A stretch of DNA of 64,000 nucleotides from positions 1,240,001 through 1,304,000 of the forward strand of contig NZ_JAVTTP010000001.1 in NCBI RefSeq assembly GCF_032248455.1, given 5' to 3'. Positions 55,502 through 63,159 of the stretch are shown piece by piece; the stretch's first letter is position 1, and each line of letters begins with the position of its first letter. Position numbers and translations under genes: made by a program. Source of the DNA: Pricia mediterranea (GTDB lineage: Bacteria; Bacteroidota; Bacteroidia; Flavobacteriales; Flavobacteriaceae). Below the pieces are notes generated by a model. The model ran no database searches and was not told the origin of the DNA. It was given only the letters and a program-made list of their open reading frames with translations.

Positions 55502-55774
55502 TTATCCTGCTTGTTTCCCCCAACTTATTTTATTCCAAATACGCTCATGAAAAAAATATAAAACCATTTTCGTGGCAAAGTCAATCGAAGCAATCGACGC
55601 CGCTATGGCCACCTCTCCCGTAAGGATGTACGATATCAACAAGGTGTCCATCGTGCCAATTACCCTCCAGCTCGTCGCCTTGGCAATACTGCGCAAAGGC
55701 CGTTCGGATTTCCGTGCTGCGGAATATTTCTTTTGGGAAGCCTCTTTATTTAAAATCAAATGGTCTAAAATCAT
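55502..55774 (-). CDS. DUF2061 membrane protein
   Basis: A 90-residue protein whose core, RSIAKATSWRVIGTMDTLLISYILTGEVAIAASIASIDFATKMVLYFFHERIW by region, is the DUF2061 signature with two membrane segments. DUF2061 proteins often accompany sulfate-assimilation genes in Bacteroidota and other phyla. It is first in the cys unit, 15 bp before cysH. A role in sulfur transport or assembly is an inference from location only. Confidence 0.85.
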   Translation of the reverse strand: MILDHLILNKEASQKKYSAARKSERPLRSIAKATSWRVIGTMDTLLISYILTGEVAIAASIASIDFATKMVLYFFHERIWNKISWGKQAG

Positions 55775-55817
55775 TGGTCGATTAAATCTAATTACCCCAT
55801 CAACTTAATAGAGTAAA

Positions 55818-55888
55818 CAAAAATAGGAGTAAATTATTGGTATGGGCAAAGCTTTATTCCCAAAAATTACAATTAACCTATAGATTTA
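55818..55888 (-). promoter_or_regulatory. Candidate cys operon promoter and upstream motif
   Basis: On the minus strand TTTG (55850-55847) and TATTTTTG (55825-55818), 21 nt apart, fit the Bacteroidota consensus and lie about 45 bp before the DUF2061 start. Further upstream, at 55874-55888, plus-strand TAACCTATAGATTTA is a near-palindrome centred on CTATAG. A 13-of-15 match lies at 52109-52123 before the sulfite reductase gene. It may be an operator, possibly for the neighbouring Rrf2 regulator. Confidence 0.5.
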
Positions 55889-56002
55889 GTAGATTGATAA
55901 AATAATGGGGGATTAATTAAGGAATGTTCAATTGAGACGGGGGACTTTGACTTCGGGCGCAACCTTGACGCGGGAAGATGAGTGACGGGTTGAATAAAGC
56001 TT

Positions 56003-56413
56003 TTAAATAATCAAATCCGCCAAGGTATTGTTCCGATAAACTTCCAGATTGGCGTCCCTCACTTTGAGCATCAATTTGTTGACGGAACAGGAAGCTTCAT
56101 CGGGACAGTCATCGCACTTTTCGTAAAAATTCAGGCTTACGCACGGCACCATGGCAATCGGACCTTCAAGGATGCGCATGACGTCGGTCATCAATATCTC
56201 CTCTGGGTCCTTTATAAGATAGTATCCTCCACCCTTTCCTTTCTTTGATCCCAGAAATCCGGTTTTCCGGAGAGTCAGCAGAATACTTTCCAGAAATTTT
56301 TGTGAGATATTCTCATTCTCTGCGATTTCGGCAATTTGAACTGGATTTTTATCCTTTTGGGTAGCCAAATAAGTCAAAGCTTTAAGGCCGTATTTCGTCT
56401 TTTTGGAGAGCAT
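56003..56413 (-). CDS. Rrf2-family transcriptional regulator
   Basis: A 136-residue winged-helix regulator. The DNA-binding part is KTKYGLKALTYLA, PVQIAEIAENENISQKFLESILLTLRKTGFL and GKGGGYYL. Residues 91-109 carry four Cys (VPC...EKCDDCPDEASC), the place where IscR and NsrR bind an iron-sulfur cluster; CymR lacks these. It follows metZ by 24 bp and stands directly before the cys operon, so control of sulfur genes in response to cluster or sulfur state is likely but unproven. Confidence 0.9.
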   Translation of the reverse strand: MLSKKTKYGLKALTYLATQKDKNPVQIAEIAENENISQKFLESILLTLRKTGFLGSKKGKGGGYYLIKDPEEILMTDVMRILEGPIAMVPCVSLNFYEKCDDCPDEASCSVNKLMLKVRDANLEVYRNNTLADLII

Positions 56414-56437
56414 TACGCGAAGATAGGGAAAAAGAGA

Positions 56438-57610
56438 CTACCCCAATGCCTGTTCGATATCTCGGATAATGTCATCCACATGTTCGAGCCCGACCGAAAC
56501 GCGGACCATACCGTCGGTGATTCCGGTTTCCGATCGTTCTTCGGTCGTTAGCTTGCTGTGGGTGGTCGATGCGGGGTGGGTGACGATACTACGGGTATCG
56601 CCTAGGTTGGCAGAAAGGGACAACATCTGAATGGAATCGAAGAACTTTTGTCCGGCTGCCAGTCCGCCTTTGACCTCGAAAGCGACAACACAGCCACCGG
56701 CTTTCATTTGTTTTTTGGCGATTTCGTATTGGGGATGGGATTTTAGGAAAGGGTACTTTACCCAATTTACCTTAGCGTGTCCTTCAAGATATTCCGCCAA
56801 TTTTAATGCGTTTTCGCAATGTCTGTCCACACGAACCGACAAGGTTTCCAGGCTTTTGGAAAGTACCCAAGCGTTAAAAGGGGAAAGCGACGGGCCGGTA
56901 ATTCTTGAGAACCGATATATCTTATCTATCAGTTCACTGCTGCCTACCGTAATACCGGCCAGCACCCTACCCTGGCCGTCCATCAATTTGGTACCGGAAT
57001 GGATGACCAGATCTGCTCCGGATTTTATCGGTTGTTGTAAGTAGGGGGACGCAAAGCAATTGTCAACAATAAATGTCAAATTATGTTTTTTGGCGATGTC
57101 GGCCAAAGCTTCCATATCCAGTACATCGACTCCGGGGTTGGTAGGTGTTTCGGCATAGAGAATTTTGGTGTTCGGTCGGATGAGCTGCGATATCTTTTCA
57201 ACCTCGTCTACCTTGAAATAGGAATGTTCGATATTCCATTTTGGCAAAAAGTTCGTGAATAGCGAATGGGTAGATCCGAAAACGCTACGGGCCGAAACGA
57301 TATGGTCCCCGCTATCCAACAGTGCCGCAAAGGTGGAAAACACCGCCGACATGCCCGATGCAAAAGCGTAGCCCGCCTCTGCTCCCTCCATTTGGCAGAC
57401 TTTTTCAATGAATTCTGAGGAATTGGGATTGGAATAACGCGAATACACGTTCCTTTGCTTTTCTTCCGCAAAAGAGGCCCGCATATCCTCTGCATCCTCG
57501 AATACAAAGCTCGATGTCAGGTAGAGCGGGACGGAATGTTCCAGGTTTTCCGTACGGTTCAGTTGGGTACGGATCGCGTTGGTCTCAAATTTATTTTTCT
57601 CGTTGCCCAA
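56438..57610 (-). CDS. metZ: O-succinylhomoserine sulfhydrylase-type PLP enzyme
   Basis: A 390-residue member of the Cys/Met metabolism PLP family. Motifs: YSRYSNPNSSEFIEKVCQMEGAEAGYAFASGMSAVF, YAETPTNPGVDVLD, FIVDNCFASPYLQQP, DLVIHSGTKLMDGQGRVLAG (PLP lysine in SGTK) and VTHPASTTHSKLT. The GQGR after the lysine motif is typical of MetZ. It adds sulfide to an O-acylhomoserine to give homocysteine. With MetY upstream the window has two such enzymes, which may differ in acyl preference. Confidence 0.88.
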   Translation of the reverse strand: MGNEKNKFETNAIRTQLNRTENLEHSVPLYLTSSFVFEDAEDMRASFAEEKQRNVYSRYSNPNSSEFIEKVCQMEGAEAGYAFASGMSAVFSTFAALLDSGDHIVSARSVFGSTHSLFTNFLPKWNIEHSYFKVDEVEKISQLIRPNTKILYAETPTNPGVDVLDMEALADIAKKHNLTFIVDNCFASPYLQQPIKSGADLVIHSGTKLMDGQGRVLAGITVGSSELIDKIYRFSRITGPSLSPFNAWVLSKSLETLSVRVDRHCENALKLAEYLEGHAKVNWVKYPFLKSHPQYEIAKKQMKAGGCVVAFEVKGGLAAGQKFFDSIQMLSLSANLGDTRSIVTHPASTTHSKLTTEERSETGITDGMVRVSVGLEHVDDIIRDIEQALG

Positions 57611-57649
57611 AATATGCTGTCTAATTATCTAAGGTTTACATTTCTATCA

Positions 57650-57755
57650 GTCACAGACCAACCATCAATCGTCATCGTTCACCAGTCACCCGCCGCCCGT
57701 CAACCATTATCCGTCACCAGACATCCGTCATCCGAACCCCGTCTCTTTTCTCCTC
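57650..57755. repeat. CGTCA-rich degenerate repeat before metZ
   Basis: The 146-bp gap between the metX-thrA stop and the metZ start is filled by short, irregular copies of CGTCACC/CGTCATCC/CAGTCACC. On the plus strand it is almost free of long purine runs. It resembles, but does not equal, the 15-bp arrays elsewhere in the window. Confidence 0.6.
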
Positions 57756-57756
57756 C

Positions 57757-60700
57757 TCACCCTTTCTCCGCAATCCGCAAAATATCACCAAAAACCCCTC
57801 TTGCCGTTACCGCCGCCCCGGCCCCGGCACCTTGGATGACCAGCGGATGCTCCCCGTAGGATTCCGTATAGATTTCGATAATGGAATCGGAACCTTTTAC
57901 CTGGCCAAGAGCACTCTGTTTGGGCACGGAAATCAGCTCTACGTCCAAAATTCCCTTTTCCTTTTGTAGGTCGCCGTGCAGGTCGCCTACGTAGCGTAAT
58001 ACGTGATCGGGCTGCTGCTCTTTTTTAAGGGTATCGAATTTTTCGTCCAAAATATCGAGCTGATCTAAAAAGTCTTCGACCTTCCCTTTTCTTAATTTCT
58101 CGGGAATCAGGTTCTGGATATCGATATCGGAGAATTCATTGCGCAACCCCAGTTCCCGCGCCAGAATCAACAGCTTGCGGCCTACGTCGTTGCCGGACAG
58201 ATCTTCCCTAGGGTCGGGTTCGGTATAGCCGCTGTTCATCGCATCCTTTAGAATATCCGAAAAGACTTGGTCGGATTCCGAAAAGGTATTGAAAATATAG
58301 CTTAACGAACCTGAAAAAACCCCTTTGATCTGGGTGATGTTCTCGCCAGAAAGGTGTAGTAACTTGATGGTATCTATTAATGGCAAGCCGGCACCTACGT
58401 TCGTTTCGTATAGGTATTGTTTTTGGTTTTTGTCCAGTTCATCACGTAGAGATCGGTAGTAATCGAAATCAAGGGTATTCGCGATTTTATTGGAAGATAC
58501 CAAGTCGAACCCGTTTCTGACGAAGTCCACATAATGTGCCACAAAATCCTCGCTGGCGGTATTATCAACCGCAATCAGATTTTCGAGGTGGTTTTCCTTG
58601 GCGTACAAAATGACGTCCTCGAGCGCGTAAGGTATCCCTTTTTCGTCGAGGGAGTTCTTCCAGTCGTTGGATATCCCATTTTTATCCAAAAGTACCTTGC
58701 GGGAATTGGCGATGGCGAAAATTTTGACATCGATGCCCTTACGTTCTTCGATGGACTTAGCGGATTTTAAAATTTGGTCGATCAGCGTGCCGCCTACGTT
58801 GCCGTGTCCGAACAAGGCCAGGTTCAACTTGTTGCTTATCCCAAAGATTTGGCCGTGCATCACGTTCATCGCTTTGTGGAGGTCCGCTTTTTTCACCACC
58901 AAACTGACGTTCTTTCCGGAGACCGTATTGTTGAACAACAGCGGCACGATCTGATTCTTGATCAGGGCATTATACGGAAGATGGAAGGTACTAAGGTCCT
59001 GCCCGACTACCGAAATGACCGATACTTCCTCAAGTACGGTAATCGTGTTGATGTCCCTATTGACATAATCGCCCTCGAATTCGGCGTCCAAAGCTTTTTT
59101 GGCCCTTAAGGCCTTATCGGAATCCACCACCAGGCCGATTCCCCGCTCCGAAGACCCTTGTGAGATGATACTGACACTTATGTTGTTCCGTTCGAGCGTT
59201 TTAAAAATCCGTGCATCGATACCTACTTTTCCCAGTAGTCCCCGCCCCTCAAGATTGATCAAGGATACGTTTTCGATAACGGAGAGCGATTTAATGCCTT
59301 CTTTTTCAGTCTTCGCACTGATCAAAGTGCCTTCGTTATCATTGTTGAAGGTGTTTAAAATACGCAGCGGGATATTCTTCTCGATAAGCGGAATGATGGT
59401 CTTCGCGTGTAAGATCGTCGCCCCGAAATTGGCCAGCTCGTTGGCTTCCCCATAGGATAGGTTGTCGATACGTCTTGCATCGGCCACAAGATCGGGATTG
59501 GCGGTAAAGATGCCATCGACGTGGGTAAAGTTCTGTAGCTCTTCGGCATTGAGAAAGTTAGCGAACAAAGCCGCGGAATAATTGCTGCCGTTTCTGCCCA
59601 AAGTGGTCGTGTCGCCATTTTCGTCCGAAGCAATAAACCCAGTGATTATGGGTATCGCATCGGGCTCAAGCTGCTCGAATCTTTTGAGTATGCTTTCTTT
59701 GGAGGCTATCTCCATCACCGAGGCATCCCCGAAATTGGAGTCGGTCTTTACCAACTCCCGGGCATCCATAACTTGCGCATTGAGTCCCCTGTCCCGCAAC
59801 GCATGGGCAACCACTTTAGCGGAAATCAGCTCCCCGAAAGAAAGTGCCTGATCTTTAATCTTGGCACTGTAGTCGCCCAGAAGGGCCACTCCCTCCAAGA
59901 GTTTGGTCAGCGCTTCGAACTCGGAGGATAAATCGATATTTTTAAAGTTGAATTTCTGATACTCCGCAAAAGCTTCCAGCTCAAGCTTATACTGCTCTCG
60001 TTTTGCGGCCGTATCCAACATCGCTTCCAGTTGGTCGGTCGCTTTCCCTCTGGCGGACAGGACCACCGCAATAGGCTCCCCGGCCTTTCCCCTGGTCGTT
60101 AAAATTTCCAAAACCCGTTCAATACCTTCGCCGTTGGACAGCGACCTTCCGCCGAACTTCAGGATCTTGACCCGGCCTACCTTTCCGTTGCTATCGAAAA
60201 TGGGTTTTAGCAACTGTTCCATCTGCTCGAATTCGATCAAAAAGGCATCATGGCCGTGCAGGGAGTTGACTTCCCCGTAGGTCACGTTACTGTTCGCCTG
60301 GGCAAGCCGCTTATAGGTGTCCTTATTCTCCTGGGCCGTAAAAAAAAGATCGGAATCGACCCCGATGATATGAATGTTGGTGTCGCTTCGTTGTAAGTTT
60401 CTGAAATTCTCCTGTCCGTCACGGGTTACGTCGATGGTCTTCAGCAATTGGTTCATCAACTTGTAGGCCGACAACTGAAAGCGATCCTGCAGTTTATCGC
60501 CGTGGTGCATCAACCAGCTCTCGACGTTAAAGACCTGCAGCTCTTCGTTGGTACTCCGTTTGAAGCGGTCTTTAAACGACTCGGGTGTTCGGTAGCATAA
60601 CATGGCGTGCATGCGTGCGTCATGGACCGGCTGCTTTGAATTGATCAAGAACTGCTCCTGTATCTGGCAATTGGCAATCAACCAGTCGGTAGATTTCCAA

Positions 60701-61143
60701 TCGGATGCCACGGGGACCAAGTGTTTCGTGATTTTAGGATTGATAGCGGCCATTTCCCAAGCGATGCCCCCACCTAGGGACCCGCCGATAATGGCAAATA
60801 GCCTGTCTATCTTTAGCTGCTGTAAGCCCCATAAAAAGATGCGGGCGATATCACCGGCCACAAAATCCTTATAATTTTCGATAACGAACCCATTGTGGCC
60901 GTTGCCCGGCACATTGAACGAAAGTATCGTATATCTATTGGTATCGATACGTTTGCCCTCCCCGATCAGTGCGGACCACCAACCGCCGTCGCCGGTAACA
61001 TTGGAGTTTCCGGTGAGGGCATGGTTCACGAGTACGATGGGCGCGGAATGCAGCTCGCGCCCGAACAGCTCGTACGAAAGTTCGATATCTTGGTTGACAC
61101 CGCTCAGGGTGGTATAGTTCTTAAGTTTTAAATGATGGAGCAT
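57757..61143 (-). CDS. Fusion: homoserine O-acyltransferase - aspartokinase - homoserine dehydrogenase
   Basis: A 1,128-residue protein with three enzymes. Residues 1-318 are a MetX-type alpha/beta hydrolase: VNHALTGNSN, nucleophile Ser122 in GGSLGGG, Asp265 in GVDSDLFF and His298 in HGHDAF. Residues about 325-770 are aspartokinase with ACT domains (KILKFGGRSLSNGEG, GFIASDENGDTTTLGRNGSNYSAAL by region). Residues about 772-1128 are homoserine dehydrogenase (LALFGHGNVGGTLIDQIL, NVGAGLPLIDTIKLL, GVFSGSLSYIFNTF, GYTEPDPREDLSGNDVGRKLLILAR). It links aspartate to activated homoserine in one chain. It starts 61 bp after the metY stop. Confidence 0.92.
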   Translation of the reverse strand: MLHHLKLKNYTTLSGVNQDIELSYELFGRELHSAPIVLVNHALTGNSNVTGDGGWWSALIGEGKRIDTNRYTILSFNVPGNGHNGFVIENYKDFVAGDIARIFLWGLQQLKIDRLFAIIGGSLGGGIAWEMAAINPKITKHLVPVASDWKSTDWLIANCQIQEQFLINSKQPVHDARMHAMLCYRTPESFKDRFKRSTNEELQVFNVESWLMHHGDKLQDRFQLSAYKLMNQLLKTIDVTRDGQENFRNLQRSDTNIHIIGVDSDLFFTAQENKDTYKRLAQANSNVTYGEVNSLHGHDAFLIEFEQMEQLLKPIFDSNGKVGRVKILKFGGRSLSNGEGIERVLEILTTRGKAGEPIAVVLSARGKATDQLEAMLDTAAKREQYKLELEAFAEYQKFNFKNIDLSSEFEALTKLLEGVALLGDYSAKIKDQALSFGELISAKVVAHALRDRGLNAQVMDARELVKTDSNFGDASVMEIASKESILKRFEQLEPDAIPIITGFIASDENGDTTTLGRNGSNYSAALFANFLNAEELQNFTHVDGIFTANPDLVADARRIDNLSYGEANELANFGATILHAKTIIPLIEKNIPLRILNTFNNDNEGTLISAKTEKEGIKSLSVIENVSLINLEGRGLLGKVGIDARIFKTLERNNISVSIISQGSSERGIGLVVDSDKALRAKKALDAEFEGDYVNRDINTITVLEEVSVISVVGQDLSTFHLPYNALIKNQIVPLLFNNTVSGKNVSLVVKKADLHKAMNVMHGQIFGISNKLNLALFGHGNVGGTLIDQILKSAKSIEERKGIDVKIFAIANSRKVLLDKNGISNDWKNSLDEKGIPYALEDVILYAKENHLENLIAVDNTASEDFVAHYVDFVRNGFDLVSSNKIANTLDFDYYRSLRDELDKNQKQYLYETNVGAGLPLIDTIKLLHLSGENITQIKGVFSGSLSYIFNTFSESDQVFSDILKDAMNSGYTEPDPREDLSGNDVGRKLLILARELGLRNEFSDIDIQNLIPEKLRKGKVEDFLDQLDILDEKFDTLKKEQQPDHVLRYVGDLHGDLQKEKGILDVELISVPKQSALGQVKGSDSIIEIYTESYGEHPLVIQGAGAGAAVTARGVFGDILRIAEKG

Positions 61144-61203
61144 CTAATTTTACATCTTAAGTTCAACTCCTCTTTTCAATGGGCGATGCCCTGGAAGATG
61201 GCG

Positions 61204-62484
61204 CTACGCGTCAATTGTTGCAAACGCATTTTCAAGGTCGGCTTTTAGGTCGTCGATATCTTCAAGCCCGACCGAGAGACGGATCAAATCTTTGGTCACC
61301 CCGGTAGATTCCTGGGCTTCGTCGTCCAATTGCTGATGGGTGGTGCTTGCGGGATGGATTATCAATGACTTGGTATCCCCAATATTGGCCAGCAGCGAAA
61401 AGAGCTTCGTATGGTCCGCTATTTTTTTCGCGGATTCAAAGCCGCCCTTGACCCCAAAGGTAATGAGGCCACTCTGTCCCTTAGGCAAATACTTTTGCCC
61501 CAGATCATAGTATCTACTGGACTTCAACCCTGGATAGTTCACCCAGGTCACCACGTCGCGACCTTGTAGCCATTCGGCCAAGGCCAGGGCGTTTTCGCTG
61601 ATATGTTTCATCCGCACCTCGAGCGTTTCCAGACCTTGAATAATTTGCCAGATATTGAAAGGGCTCGGGGCAGCCCCTAAATCCCGTAATCCTTCGATCC
61701 GGGCCTTTGCGATGAATGCTGCCGGACCCAAGGCCTCGTGATAGACTAACCCGTGATAGCCCGGGGAGGGCTCCGTGAATTCGGGAAAATTGCCGTTGCT
61801 ATAATCGAAGGTACCGGCATCGACGATGGCTCCACCCAGGGCGGTTCCGTTACCGTTGATGTACTTTGTCAAAGCGTGAATGACGATGTTCGCCCCGTGT
61901 TCGATGGGATTGATCAGGGCGGGCGTTGCGACGGTGTTATCCACGATAAACGGCACCTTGGCCTTTTTAGCCACCTCTGAAATCGCCTTGAGGTCCAACA
62001 CATCCAATTTCGGATTGCCGAGGGATTCCACAAAGACCGCCCGGGTATTGTCCTGCAGCGCTTTTTCAAAATTCGCCGGATCGGAAGGGTCGACAAAAGT
62101 GGTTGTAATACCCAGTCTCGGCAGGGTTACCCCGAACAGGTTGTAGGTACCCCCGTACAGGCTGTTACTGGTAACGATATGGTCGCCGGACTTTAACAGG
62201 GTCAAGAAGGTTGTCGATAGCGCGGCCATGCCCGAAGCCGTAGCCACCGAAGCTATACCCCCTTCAAGGGCTGCCATACGCTGTTCGAGCACATCGTTGG
62301 TCGGGTTGTTCAACCGGGTATAGATAAAGCCCGGTTGCGAAAGATTGAAAAGGTTGGCTGCATGGTCCGAATCCTCAAACACGTACGAGGTGTTTTGGTA
62401 CAGCGGCACGGCACGGGTTCCCCCATGGGCCTTTACGTCATGTCCGGCATGTAGGGCGTTGGTAGCAAATTTAGAATCGCTCAT
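61204..62484 (-). CDS. metY: O-acetylhomoserine sulfhydrylase
   Basis: A 426-residue PLP enzyme adding sulfide to O-acetylhomoserine. Motifs: FATNALHAGHDVKAHGGTRAVPLYQNTSYVF (in pieces), YTRLNNPTNDVLEQRMAALEGG, VESLGNPKLDVLDL, FIVDNTVATPALINP, IVIHALTKYINGNGTALGG (PLP lysine in LTKY) and IIHPASTTHQQL. Length of about 425 with this lysine motif is typical of MetY rather than MetB/MetZ. First gene of the unit behind the second SAM riboswitch. Confidence 0.94.
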   Translation of the reverse strand: MSDSKFATNALHAGHDVKAHGGTRAVPLYQNTSYVFEDSDHAANLFNLSQPGFIYTRLNNPTNDVLEQRMAALEGGIASVATASGMAALSTTFLTLLKSGDHIVTSNSLYGGTYNLFGVTLPRLGITTTFVDPSDPANFEKALQDNTRAVFVESLGNPKLDVLDLKAISEVAKKAKVPFIVDNTVATPALINPIEHGANIVIHALTKYINGNGTALGGAIVDAGTFDYSNGNFPEFTEPSPGYHGLVYHEALGPAAFIAKARIEGLRDLGAAPSPFNIWQIIQGLETLEVRMKHISENALALAEWLQGRDVVTWVNYPGLKSSRYYDLGQKYLPKGQSGLITFGVKGGFESAKKIADHTKLFSLLANIGDTKSLIIHPASTTHQQLDDEAQESTGVTKDLIRLSVGLEDIDDLKADLENAFATIDA

Positions 62485-62692
62485 GATTTTTGGTTTTTAT
62501 TGTTAGCGTACTTATTGATAGTGTTTGTTTTAGACCGCTCAAAGGCAATAGCCGTTTCCAATATCCACCGGGTGGTTAGCGGACTGCCATTTCAATCGGG
62601 TCTAAAGCGGGCTCCCGAGGGTTTGTCCCAAGCTGACTCGATAATATCAATAAGTTATGAAGAAAGTAAATTACGGAAGGTAATTCGTTTGT

Positions 62693-62839
62693 GTTATCTG
62701 CCTAGTTGCCGAATCCGAAAATCTTCAAACATCACTAAGTAGAACGTAGCACCTTCTCTATACCCTTCCGAAAGCAATCGGTAGGCAAGAGGGTTGCTAA
62801 GGTTTCATAGGGTCCAATCCCTCCACCTTTCTTGATAAC
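62693..62839 (-). ncRNA. SAM-I riboswitch upstream of metY
   Basis: Minus-strand aptamer with P1 arms GTTATC (62839-62834) and GATAAC (62698-62693). It has AAGAAAGGTGGAGGGATT, ACCCTATGAAACCTTAGCAACC, a variable stem near 62765-62785 and AAGGTGCTACGTTCTAC, the same blocks as the metH copy. It should repress metY, metX-thrA, metZ and possibly the Rrf2 gene when SAM is high. Between the aptamer and metY (209 bp) no clear terminator is seen. Confidence 0.93.
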
Positions 62840-62877
62840 TGATCAATACGTGTTTGAACGTTCGAAAACTCTAAAAA

Positions 62878-62885
62878 CAAATATA
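62878..62885 (-). promoter_or_regulatory. -7 box of the metY riboswitch transcript
   Basis: TATATTTG on the minus strand at 62885-62878 equals the Bacteroidota -7 consensus. A start near 62872 would lie 33 nt before the aptamer. The -33 region is T-rich (TTTCGGTTTTTC) but has no exact TTG. Confidence 0.6.
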
Positions 62886-62931
62886 CTCATGCTACTTGAA
62901 AAACCGAAAGTTTTGGGAATTTTATTTTTTT

Positions 62932-62986
62932 CTTTGCCTAGGCACGACACAGCGAAAGCTGTGGGCGAGCCGAAGCGTTGGCAAAG
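62932..62986. other. Nested inverted-repeat element between metK and the metY promoter
   Basis: CTTTGCC (62932-62938) and GGCAAAG (62980-62986) enclose a hairpin CACAGC-GAAA-GCTGTG (62948-62963) with a GNRA-type loop. No T-run follows on either strand, so it is not a plain terminator. The rest of the 675-bp gap (62485-63159) holds the riboswitch, its promoter and AT-rich DNA without a supported gene. Confidence 0.5.
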
Positions 62987-63159
62987 CATAGCCTAAGCTA
63001 CGGTGGATAATTTTAACGACGGCAAAGGAAAAAAGAAAGATACAAAAATCCGGGTCTTCAGTTGGCAGGAGTAGATAACAACGGACGATGGGATTTTCCT
63101 AATGCAAAGCCATTAAAATCGCTTTCCATATCAAAATCCAATAAAATTGTTGGATTAAA

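Noticed and set aside
55775-56002. Cys operon leader examined for a riboswitch
   Set aside because: No S-box, cobalamin or other known aptamer blocks are present; only promoter-like and operator-like elements are visible.
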